Origin: Oxalobacteraceae sp. CFBP 13730
GTDB lineage: Bacteria; Pseudomonadota; Gammaproteobacteria; Burkholderiales; Burkholderiaceae_D
DNA: 64,000 bases
Reading direction: 5' to 3'
Assembly (NCBI GenBank): GCA_014841835.1
Contig: JACYUQ010000002.1
Coordinates: 496,001-560,000, forward strand
Both the position numbers and the translations under genes were made by a program. Below the pieces are notes generated by a model. It did not search any database, was not told the DNA's origin, and worked only from the letters and a program-made list of their open reading frames with translations. Positions 8,186 to 15,812 of the stretch are shown in pieces. The number at the start of each line of letters is the position of its first letter. Position 1 is the first letter of the stretch.

Positions 8186-8794
8186 ATGCGAATCTTCCTG
8201 CGCACCCTCGTGGTGGCCATCATCCTGTTACTGGGATATGCGTTGCTGCAACCAACGATCGAACGGGCGCTCTACACGATGCGGCTGGCCTCGATGCCCA
8301 AACCGACGGCGCTGCCGGTACCGGTGGACGGCGTGCGCGAGCGCGCGCTGCGCGACACCTGGGGCGGCGCGCGCAGCGAAGGCCGCAAGCACGAGGGCAT
8401 CGACATCTTCGCCAAACGCGGCACGCCGGTCCTGTCGAGCACGGAAGGAATCGTGACGCAGGTCGGCACCAACCGTCTCGGCGGGCTGGTGGTCTGGGTC
8501 ACGGGTCCGGGCGGCCAGCGCCATTATTATGCGCACCTGGACCGCTATGCCGATGTCGAGGCCGGCATGCGGATCGAGGCCGGCCGCGTGCTGGGCTATG
8601 TCGGCAACACGGGCAACGCGAAAGGCACGCCGCCGCACCTGCACTACGGCATCTACGAGACGGGCGGCGCGATCAACCCGTATCCGCTGCTGCGCGCTGA
8701 ACCGGTGCCGGACACGCCGCCTGCTACCGCGATGGAGAAGAAGCAGGCACCCCGTCGCCCGGCGGAATCGGCGTCGGCGGCAGCTGGCCGCTAG
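8186..8794 (+). CDS. M23 family (LytM-type) metallopeptidase
   Basis: A 202-residue protein with an N-terminal signal anchor (TLVVAIILLLGYALL) and an M23 zinc peptidase domain: HEGIDIFAKRGTPV supplies the first His/Asp ligands and HLHYGIY the HxH motif, so it looks catalytically complete. It should cleave peptidoglycan cross-links in the periplasm, or activate amidases if inactive in vivo. The C-terminus is a Pro/Ala/Lys tail. Its last 71 bases overlap the 3' end of the convergent penicillin-binding protein gene, an overlap of two low-complexity tails. Confidence 0.9.
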   Translation: MRIFLRTLVVAIILLLGYALLQPTIERALYTMRLASMPKPTALPVPVDGVRERALRDTWGGARSEGRKHEGIDIFAKRGTPVLSSTEGIVTQVGTNRLGGLVVWVTGPGGQRHYYAHLDRYADVEAGMRIEAGRVLGYVGNTGNAKGTPPHLHYGIYETGGAINPYPLLRAEPVPDTPPATAMEKKQAPRRPAESASAAAGR

Positions 8795-11225
8795 ACGGCG
8801 GCGGGCCCTCGACCGGCGGTCCGGTCACCTCGACCGCCTCTTCCTGCTGGATCTGCACCGGCTGCTGCAGGGCGTCCAGCTGATCGGCGCGCGAGCCCGG
8901 CGCCAGTTCGATCGGGGCTTCCTCGAAGATCTCTTCTTCGGGCGCTTCTTCATAGCGACGCGGCTCCGGACGTTTGCCGCCCGGCAGCAGGGCCGCCGCA
9001 TCCAGGCGCTTGGATTCGAGCGCGCCTTTAAAGAAATCACCCACCAGCAGCGCCGCATTGTGACCGCCCTGCCCCCAGTACGTGCTGCGGATGGCCACGC
9101 GGTTGTCATTGAAGCCCACCCAGGCGCCAGCCACCAGATTCGGATGCATCATGATGAACCAGCCGTCCGCATTGTTTTGCGTGGTGCCGGTCTTGCCGGC
9201 GACGTCGCCGTAGATGCCGAAACGGCTGCGCACGCCGGCGCCCGTGCCGCGCGTGACGACGCCGCGCAGCATGTCGATCAGGGTCAGGGCCGATTGCTGC
9301 GACATGGCGCGCTCGGGCGCGCTGCCGCCGAAGTCGGCAATGACGTTGCCGTCGCGGTCTTCGATGCGGCGTACGAAAATCGGCTTGCGGTATTCGCCCT
9401 GCGCCGCGATGGTCGCGTAGCTGCTGACCATTTCCAGCAGCGTCACCGGGCTGGTGCCCAGCGCCAGCGCCGGCACGGCCTCGAGCTTGCTTTGGCGGAT
9501 GCCCAGCCGCTGCGCCAGGTCGATGATCGGCTGCAGGCCAACGTCCTTGCTCACCTGCGCGGTGATCGTGTTCTTGGAGTAGATCAGGCCATCGCGCATC
9601 GACATCGCCCGCCCCGTATTGCCGCTCATGTCGGTCGGCTTCCAGACGCTGCCATTGGCGCCGCGGAATGACTGCACGACGTCGCGGTACATCTTGTCTT
9701 GGGGGATGCCCCGTTCGAGCGCGGCGCCGTACACGATCGGCTTGAACGTCGAGCCCGGCTGGCGCGCGGCCTGGGCCACGTGATCGAACTGGTCGCGCTC
9801 GAAATCGCGGCTGCCGACCCAGGCCCGGACTTCGCCGTTGGCCGGGTCGATCGCGACAAAGCCGGCTTCCAGGCGCGACTTGGCGCTTTTCAGATCGGCC
9901 ATGAAGCCGCGGTCGGCCTTGATGCGCTTGAGAGCCTCGGCCGGCGCTTCGCCGCCCTCGACGGCATTGCGGTAGGCGCCGGTCTCGCGCACGAACGCGT
10001 CGAGCTCGCGCCCGTGCGTGATCCAGTAGTACGAGAACGGGTCGACATTGCGCCGCATCGACGTGTACATGCCACCTGACGTCGAGCGCGGCACATTGGG
10101 ATTGGCCCATTCGACGTCGGCAATGGCCTGCAGCATGTCGGCCTGGCGCTTGACCGCGCGCTCGGCGTCCGCCTGCAAGGCAGAATCCAGCGTCGTGCGC
10201 ACCACGAGGCCATCGAGCTGCAGGTTCACATCGTTCTCGTCGGCCCAGTCGAGCAGCCACTTGCGCACGTAGGCGCTGAAGTGGTTGTCCTTGCCGCTGC
10301 GGTCCGGCAGGCGGGCAAAGTGCAGGCGCAGCGGGCGTTTGATCAGCGCCGCATAGCGCCGGTCGTCGAACGCGCCATGCTTGCGCATCTGGCCCAGCAC
10401 GACATTGCGACGCGCGAGCGAGCGCACAGGATTGGCCACCGGATTATAGTAGTGCGTGCCCTTGAGCATGCCCACCAGCGTGGCCGACTCGAGCACATCA
10501 AGCTTGAGCGCGGGTTTGTTGAAATACGTGCGCGAGGCCATCTCGATGCCGTAGGCGTTGTACAGGAACGGGACCGTGTTCAGGTAGGCCTCGAGAATCT
10601 GGGTCTTGCTGTAGGTGTTCTCGATCTTGATCGCGGTGATCAGCTCTTTCATCTTGCGGTTGATGCTGCGCGCCCGCCCGATCTCTTGCGGGAACATATT
10701 GCGCGCCAGTTGCTGCGTGATCGTCGAGCCGCCCTGCGGGGTGCCCTTGATGCTCGACCACAGGGCGCCGCCCACGCGCCGAAAGTCGATGCCGTGGTGA
10801 TCGTAGAAGCGATGGTCTTCGGTCGAGATCAGCGCCTTGACCACGTGCGGCGAGATCTGCGACAGCTTGACGCGTTCCTGCAAGCCCTGCTCGAAAGTGC
10901 CGAGCGACTTGCCGCCGGCGTCCAGGATCACGGTCGGGCGCGACTGGCTGGCCTGCTCCAGGTCGTCGATGCCAGGCGTCAGCGGTATCAGGATCAACAG
11001 CCAGGCCAGGATCGCCATCAGCCCGGCCGCCATCGACCACAGGGCGATCAGCGCCAGTTTGACCGGCAGCGGCCGCCCGTGCAGGCGCTGCTGCGCGCCC
11101 GAGCGAAGCGCACCGGCCCCGGTGCGGGCCCCGGCAAATAACCGCCGGGCGAGGCGCTGCAGGCGTTGCTGAAGGGTCGGCGCAGGCGTGCTGTCCGGGT
11201 TGTCATCGTTCTGGTGTTGGTCCAC
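8724..11225 (-). CDS. Class A penicillin-binding protein (transglycosylase/transpeptidase)
   Basis: About 833 residues. A polar cytoplasmic N-terminus and one membrane helix (LALIALWSMAAGLMAILAWLLILIPL) lead to a GT51 glycosyltransferase domain (STEDHRFYDHHGID, GGSTITQQLARNMF) and a transpeptidase domain with PGSTFKPI (catalytic Ser in SxxK), SKN and KTGTTQ. The protein ends in a Glu/Pro-rich tail of about 70 residues. It polymerises and cross-links peptidoglycan. The GTG at 11225 is chosen because AGGA lies seven bases upstream; an ATG at 11306 overlapping the preceding gene's stop is possible but adds a non-conserved leader. The facing M23 gene suggests a wall-remodelling neighbourhood. Confidence 0.88.
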   Translation of the reverse strand: MDQHQNDDNPDSTPAPTLQQRLQRLARRLFAGARTGAGALRSGAQQRLHGRPLPVKLALIALWSMAAGLMAILAWLLILIPLTPGIDDLEQASQSRPTVILDAGGKSLGTFEQGLQERVKLSQISPHVVKALISTEDHRFYDHHGIDFRRVGGALWSSIKGTPQGGSTITQQLARNMFPQEIGRARSINRKMKELITAIKIENTYSKTQILEAYLNTVPFLYNAYGIEMASRTYFNKPALKLDVLESATLVGMLKGTHYYNPVANPVRSLARRNVVLGQMRKHGAFDDRRYAALIKRPLRLHFARLPDRSGKDNHFSAYVRKWLLDWADENDVNLQLDGLVVRTTLDSALQADAERAVKRQADMLQAIADVEWANPNVPRSTSGGMYTSMRRNVDPFSYYWITHGRELDAFVRETGAYRNAVEGGEAPAEALKRIKADRGFMADLKSAKSRLEAGFVAIDPANGEVRAWVGSRDFERDQFDHVAQAARQPGSTFKPIVYGAALERGIPQDKMYRDVVQSFRGANGSVWKPTDMSGNTGRAMSMRDGLIYSKNTITAQVSKDVGLQPIIDLAQRLGIRQSKLEAVPALALGTSPVTLLEMVSSYATIAAQGEYRKPIFVRRIEDRDGNVIADFGGSAPERAMSQQSALTLIDMLRGVVTRGTGAGVRSRFGIYGDVAGKTGTTQNNADGWFIMMHPNLVAGAWVGFNDNRVAIRSTYWGQGGHNAALLVGDFFKGALESKRLDAAALLPGGKRPEPRRYEEAPEEEIFEEAPIELAPGSRADQLDALQQPVQIQQEEAVEVTGPPVEGPPPSSGQLPPTPIPPGDGVPASSPSR

Positions 11226-11302
11226 GCGCTGTTCCTGCCTGCTCAATCTGTCAATTCGGCAAGTATAGCCGACAGGTGGCCCGGGCCCGGCGCGCCATTG
11301 CC

Positions 11303-14143
11303 TCATGCGGCGCTGGCATGGGGCTCGATGTGGCCGGCGCGCAGCAGCGCCTCGATCCGCTCCACGGTCTGCGGGCGGCTGTAGACATGGCCCTGCACCT
11401 GGTCGCAGCCGGCGCCACGCAGAAAGTCGAGCTGTTCGATCGTCTCGACACCTTCGGCAATGACATGCATGCGCAGGCCATGGGCCAGCGAGATGATCGC
11501 GTCGACCAGCGCCGCGCCATCGGCGCTGGCCAGCATGTCCTGCACGAACGAGCGGTCGATCTTGAGCACGTCGACCGGCAGGCGCTTCAGGTACTGCAGG
11601 CTGGAGTAACCGGTGCCGAAGTCATCGATCGACAGCGTCACGCCCATGCGCTTGAAGCAGTGCATCGTGTGGATGGCCGACTCGATGTCGCCCATCATCA
11701 TGCTTTCAGTCAGTTCGATCTCGAGCGAACCGGGCGGCAGGCCGGTCTCGCGCAGCACGCGCTCGACGCCCGCCATCAGGTCGGGCTCGGCAAACTGGCG
11801 CGCTGACAGGTTCACGGCGATCCGCAGTGGCCCCAGTCCGCCACGCTGCCAGTGCCGGTTCTGGCGGCACGCCGTCTGCAGCACCCAGGCGCCGATGGGC
11901 ACGATCAGACCGGTCTCTTCGGCCAGGCCGATGAAGCGCTCCGGCTCGATCGTGCCCAGTTGCGGGTGGCGCCAGCGGATCAGCGCCTCGGTGCCCACGA
12001 CGCGACAGGTGGCCAGGTCGACCTGGGGCTGGAAATGCAGCGTGAATTGCTGCTCGTGCAGCGCGTGACGCAGTGCGCTTTCCAGCGCCAGCCGGTCGAA
12101 TGCCTGCGCATTCATGTGCGGGGCGTAGAACTGCACCGCATTTCTGCCGTCCGACTTGGCGCGGTACATCGCGATTTCGGCATGCTTGACCAGCGTATCG
12201 GCGTCAGCGCCATCGGCCGGCCAGGCCGCCACGCCGGCGCTGCAGCCGAACACAACCTGCTGCTCGCCGAGCTGCAGCGGTTCGGCCACGACATCGCGCA
12301 CCTGCTGGATGCGGGTCGCGACCTGGCGTTCGTCGCCGCAGTCGCACAGCACGAGCACGAAGTCGTCGCCGCCGACACGCGCGGCCGTGTCGAGCGGGCG
12401 CAGCGTGCGCCGGATGCGCGTGGCCAAGAGGCGCAGTACGTCGTCGCCGGCACGCCGGCCCAGCGTATCGTTGATCAGCTTGAAGTGATCCACGTCCAGC
12501 AGCACGACCCACACCGGCGCGCGGTCCGCAGGCGCAGCCGAAGAGGCTGGCGCAGCCGCAATCGCGCGCTCGATGCGATCGGTCAGCAGCGCCCGGTTGG
12601 CCAGGCCCGTGAGCGTGTCGTAGTGGGCGTGGCGCGCGAGTTCGGCCTCGTAGCGTTTGGCGGTGGTGACATCGTAGACGGTCACGACAAAATGGCTGAC
12701 CTTGCCGTCGGCGCGGCGCACCGGCGCGATATACACGTCGGTGATCAATTCGGCGCCGTCGCGCGCGTGCAGCGTCACGAGCGCGTGCTCCTCGCGCTGC
12801 TGGCGCAGCGACGCGCACAATCCATGCACCGCCGGCTGGTCGCTGTCCGCCCCGACGAGCAGTGCGAGCGGCTGGCCGCCCAGCTCGTGCGGCGGGTAGC
12901 CGAAGGTGCGCTCGCACGCCGGATTGGCATAACCGATCGGGTAACCCGGCGCGCCTGCATCGACCAGAAGAATGGGATTGGCGCTCGACGCCATCGCCCG
13001 CTCATACACACGCAGCGAACCCGTCGCCCGCTCGAGCGCGGCGGTGCGCTGCCTGACCAGGGCTTCGATGCGGCGCGTGCGCGCCACGCGCTGCTGGACC
13101 AGCGTGGCGGCGGTGACGCTCAGCACCAGGCCCAGCGCGAGCGCCACCAGTTCGGCCGTGTGACGCCCGAACGCGCGCGGCTGTTCGTCGATCACGACCT
13201 GCCAGTTGCTGCCGGCGATTTCGAAGGATTCACTGTGGCGCAGCGGCTTGTCGCCGCGCAGGCGGGATGCCCAGCCGCCAGGACCGGGAACGCTTCCATG
13301 CCGGTACGCCGTCACCATCTGCCCCGCTGTATCCGGCCCCAGCAGTGACAAGGCAACCGCCGCGTCGTCCAGCAGGCGTACCGCATGCAGGGTGCCCCCC
13401 ACCAGCAACGCGACATCGATCACGACCTCGACATGCCCGACCACCGCCGCGCGGCGCGCCAGGACGTCCGCGGGGCGTTCACTGCCCCGGTAGACCGGCA
13501 CGGTGATCAGGATGCCGCGGCGCCCACCGCCGCCCTGCAGCAGCGTGACGAGCGGGCTGGCAACCGGCTCGCCGGCGTCGATCGCATTCTGGCTGACCCG
13601 TCGCAACGCGGGATATGCCCATGCATCCGTGCCGAACACGATCGCGTTGCCGAGGATGGGCGCAACATAATCGTTGACCAGATACCGTGGACGCTCGCCT
13701 GCGCGCACCAGTGTGGCAGCACCGCCGGGGGCGCGTTCCCGGATATGGAAGTCCGGCCAGAACACCCGGCGTTCGGCCTCGAACGCCGGGCGCTCGGCGG
13801 CGCTGACGAAACGCTGGAACACGATCGCCTTCAGGTAACCGTGGTTCGCCACCAGTGGCAACGCGAAGGCATCGAATTCGTCGCGCGTGATCCGGTGCGA
13901 TGCGCGAAACAGCAGGCTGGCCGCGCGCGCCGCATCGACGGCTTCGGCAAAAGCGCGCGTGACCGCCGCCACGCGCACGCCAGCGCGCTGCGCAAATTCG
14001 GCCTCGGCGCGCCGGGATTCCAGCATCCGCACGCCGCCGCACAGCGCCCCGGTGAGCGTCAACCCGAGCACGCAGGTAGCCACCGCGGCCCTTGACAGGC
14101 CGCGTCCCGGCAAGGCCGAGCCTTTGTCGTATGCGTTGCGCAT
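11303..14143 (-). CDS. CHASE-PAS-GGDEF-EAL cyclic-di-GMP signalling protein
   Basis: A 946-residue membrane protein. N-terminal helix (AAVATCVLGLTLTGALCGGV), a periplasmic CHASE domain (DEFDAFALPLV... YVAPILGNAIVFGTDAW), a second helix (AELVALALGLVLSVTAATLV), a PAS domain, a GGDEF domain and an EAL domain. The GGDEF signature reads GGDDF, around residue 590, so cyclase activity is uncertain. The EAL part keeps TEALIRW, NLSARQ, ELTES and DDFGTGYSS, so phosphodiesterase activity is likely. The ligand sensed by CHASE is unknown. The ATG at 14143 is preferred over one 13 codons upstream. The penicillin-binding protein gene follows on the same strand. Confidence 0.88.
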   Translation of the reverse strand: MRNAYDKGSALPGRGLSRAAVATCVLGLTLTGALCGGVRMLESRRAEAEFAQRAGVRVAAVTRAFAEAVDAARAASLLFRASHRITRDEFDAFALPLVANHGYLKAIVFQRFVSAAERPAFEAERRVFWPDFHIRERAPGGAATLVRAGERPRYLVNDYVAPILGNAIVFGTDAWAYPALRRVSQNAIDAGEPVASPLVTLLQGGGGRRGILITVPVYRGSERPADVLARRAAVVGHVEVVIDVALLVGGTLHAVRLLDDAAVALSLLGPDTAGQMVTAYRHGSVPGPGGWASRLRGDKPLRHSESFEIAGSNWQVVIDEQPRAFGRHTAELVALALGLVLSVTAATLVQQRVARTRRIEALVRQRTAALERATGSLRVYERAMASSANPILLVDAGAPGYPIGYANPACERTFGYPPHELGGQPLALLVGADSDQPAVHGLCASLRQQREEHALVTLHARDGAELITDVYIAPVRRADGKVSHFVVTVYDVTTAKRYEAELARHAHYDTLTGLANRALLTDRIERAIAAAPASSAAPADRAPVWVVLLDVDHFKLINDTLGRRAGDDVLRLLATRIRRTLRPLDTAARVGGDDFVLVLCDCGDERQVATRIQQVRDVVAEPLQLGEQQVVFGCSAGVAAWPADGADADTLVKHAEIAMYRAKSDGRNAVQFYAPHMNAQAFDRLALESALRHALHEQQFTLHFQPQVDLATCRVVGTEALIRWRHPQLGTIEPERFIGLAEETGLIVPIGAWVLQTACRQNRHWQRGGLGPLRIAVNLSARQFAEPDLMAGVERVLRETGLPPGSLEIELTESMMMGDIESAIHTMHCFKRMGVTLSIDDFGTGYSSLQYLKRLPVDVLKIDRSFVQDMLASADGAALVDAIISLAHGLRMHVIAEGVETIEQLDFLRGAGCDQVQGHVYSRPQTVERIEALLRAGHIEPHASAA

Positions 14144-14259
14144 ACACCAGATGCTAGCGCAGAACGGACGGCATGGGCGCATCGCTCGCGCTGCACCGAT
14201 GCAGAAGAATCTGCGGTGCGCTGATGCGTTTTGACAACGCTTGCTTTATCATCTCGCGC

Positions 14260-14760
14260 ATGTCGTCCGAACCCCAAGCCACTTCCCCGCCCTTGCCGAC
14301 CGATGCCCCGCCCCAGCGCGTGCTGCGGCAGTTCCGTATCGTCTTCAATGCGGTCAAGACCCATTTTCGCCAGCTCGAACATGAATCCGGCCTGGGCGGC
14401 GCCCAGGTCTGGGCACTGTCGGTGATCGACAGCCAGCCCGGGATCGGCGCCACTAGCCTGAGCCGCGCGCTCGACATCCACCAGTCCACCGCCAGCAACC
14501 TGGTGCGCTCACTGGTCGAGCGCGGCTATGTCAGCGCGGCGCGCGAAGGCGCGGACCGGCGCAGCGTCGCCCTGCGCGTGCTGCCGGCGGGCCAGGAAGT
14601 GCTCCGCCGCGCGCCGGCGCCCCTTGCCGGCGTCCTGCCCAACGCGCTGGCCACGCTCGATGAATCGACGCTGCTGCGGCTCGAACAGGATCTGGGCAGA
14701 TTGATCGCGCAGCTCGACGCCGATGAAGCGGCCGGCAAGATTCCGCTCGGCCAGCAGTAA
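14260..14760 (+). CDS. MarR family transcriptional regulator
   Basis: A 166-residue winged-helix regulator. The DNA-binding part runs through GIGATSLSRALDIHQSTASNLVRSLVERGYV with the wing REGADRRSVALRVLPAGQEVL, the standard MarR arrangement. A Pro-rich N-terminal tail precedes the dimerisation helices. It is divergent from the CHASE-GGDEF-EAL gene (116-bp gap) and could control it or itself; no clear dyad was found in the gap. The start at 14260 removes a non-conserved upstream extension of 29 codons. Confidence 0.85.
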   Translation: MSSEPQATSPPLPTDAPPQRVLRQFRIVFNAVKTHFRQLEHESGLGGAQVWALSVIDSQPGIGATSLSRALDIHQSTASNLVRSLVERGYVSAAREGADRRSVALRVLPAGQEVLRRAPAPLAGVLPNALATLDESTLLRLEQDLGRLIAQLDADEAAGKIPLGQQ

Positions 14761-14782
14761 CTGGAACCATCGGCAGAGGCTG

Positions 14783-14811
14783 AAAAAAAAAGCCCCCCGA
14801 CGATGCGGGGG
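14783..14811 (-). terminator. Rho-independent terminator of a minus-strand transcript
   Basis: CCCCCG/CGGGGG stem (14794-14799 and 14806-14811) with loop ACGATG. Read on the minus strand the stem is followed by a run of nine T (14791-14783). No minus-strand protein gene lies upstream of it, so it most likely ends a small RNA. Confidence 0.82.
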
Positions 14812-14894
14812 ACGAAAAGAAGCGGCGCTGACCGCCTCTTTGCTGATCGGGGCTAGCAGGTCGGGTGACCCGGTTACCACGTCCTTATCTTGCC
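14783..14894 (-). ncRNA. Candidate small RNA, about 112 nt
   Basis: This is a protein-free minus-strand interval bounded by a sigma-70-like promoter (14901-14930) and a strong intrinsic terminator (14783-14811). The transcript would fold: GGT-aac-CGGG-tca-CCCG-ACC near the 5' end, a GGCG-gtcag-CGCC hairpin, a U-rich stretch, then the terminator stem with a U9 tail, a layout common in Hfq-dependent small RNAs. It lies antisense within the gap between the MarR and ZIP genes. I do not recognise its family. The transcription start is estimated from the -10 position. Confidence 0.55.
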
Positions 14895-14915
14895 TCAAAA
14901 ATATAATCAAGGCAA
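14890..14915. promoter_or_regulatory. Dyad TTGCCT-N14-AGGCAA around a TATAAT box upstream of the ZIP gene
   Basis: The arms TTGCCT (14890-14895) and AGGCAA (14910-14915) flank a perfect plus-strand -10 hexamer TATAAT (14902-14907) that could serve the ZIP transporter gene. The same bases overlap the -10 of the minus-strand small RNA promoter. A protein bound here could control both; metal-responsive control is a guess from the ZIP neighbour. No convincing plus-strand -35 is seen. Confidence 0.45.
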
Positions 14916-14930
14916 CCTTATTTGTGCCAA
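14901..14930 (-). promoter_or_regulatory. Sigma-70-like promoter of the candidate small RNA
   Basis: On the minus strand: -35 TTGGCA (14930-14925), an 18-base spacer, -10 TTATAT (14906-14901). Predicted start near 14894. Confidence 0.5.
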
Positions 14931-14971
14931 TGGACACACGGGGGCGCCGTAGCGAGCACACAGGATTACGC

Positions 14972-15733
14972 ATGGACATACCAGGTTGGTTGCAGGCAGG
15001 TGGTTGGGGATTGTTGGCAGGCGGTGCCCTGATGCTGGGCGCGGCGGCCGGCGTGCGCTATCAGGTGCCGCAGCGCCTCGTCGCCGCGATCATGGCGTTC
15101 GGCAGTGGCGTCTTGATTTCGGCGCTGTCATTCGAATTGATGGACGAGGCGGTCGAGACCGGCGGGCTCGCATCGACGGCAGCCGGCTTCGTGATTGGCG
15201 CAGGCATCTACACGGGCGCCAACTGGCTGCTCGCGCGCAAGGGCGCCAAGCACCGCAAGCGTTCGACGCCACCGGAAGGCGCCGACCCGAAGGCCAAGGG
15301 CAGCGGCACGGCGATCGCCATCGGCGCCCTGATCGATGGCATTCCCGAGTCGATCGTGATCGGGCTGTCGCTGGTGGGCGGCGAAGGCGTGAGCATGGCG
15401 ATGGTGGCAGCGGTGTTCCTGTCGAACCTGCCGGAAGGATTGTCGAGCGCCGCGGGCATGAAGCGCGCCGGCCAGTCGACCGGGTACATCATGGGCATCT
15501 GGGCAGCAATTGCCGTCGCATCCGGACTGGCAGCCACGGCGGGCTTCACACTGCTCCACGAATTTCCGCCTGAAATTCTGGCTGCCATCACGGCGGTGGC
15601 AGCGGGCGGCGTGCTGGCCATGGTGGTCGACACCATGATTCCCGAGGCATTCGAAGAAACCCACGATTTTGCCGGGCTGATCGTCACAGCAGGCTTTCTT
15701 GCCGCGTTTACACTGAGCAAATTTTCTACCTGA
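14972..15733 (+). CDS. ZIP family metal transporter
   Basis: A 253-residue inner-membrane protein with about eight helices. The ZIP metal-site helices are visible as ALIDGIPESIVIGLSL (helix IV) and FLSNLPEGLSSAAGM (helix V), with the Asp/Asn-Pro-Glu pattern of bacterial ZIP proteins. A Lys/Arg-rich loop (ARKGAKHRKRSTPPEGADPKAKG) sits between helices 3 and 4. It probably takes up zinc or another divalent metal. The ATG at 14972 begins MDIPGWLQ; longer frames run back through the small RNA region. A second, longer ZIP protein is encoded at 33184-34092. Confidence 0.87.
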   Translation: MDIPGWLQAGGWGLLAGGALMLGAAAGVRYQVPQRLVAAIMAFGSGVLISALSFELMDEAVETGGLASTAAGFVIGAGIYTGANWLLARKGAKHRKRSTPPEGADPKAKGSGTAIAIGALIDGIPESIVIGLSLVGGEGVSMAMVAAVFLSNLPEGLSSAAGMKRAGQSTGYIMGIWAAIAVASGLAATAGFTLLHEFPPEILAAITAVAAGGVLAMVVDTMIPEAFEETHDFAGLIVTAGFLAAFTLSKFST

Positions 15734-15812
15734 ATTCAATGGCCATAACCCTTTATAATCGGCATTCCAGGCGACGTCACCTCCCCGGCGTCCCGACACC
15801 CACTTCACCCTG

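Noticed and set aside
11226..11306. Longer start (ATG at 11306) for the penicillin-binding protein
   Set aside because: It overlaps the preceding stop in ATGA style, but the added 27 residues look unlike the family, and the GTG at 11225 has a better ribosome site.
14231..14252. TTGACA and TATCAT upstream of the MarR gene
   Set aside because: The spacing is only ten bases, too short for a sigma-70 promoter.
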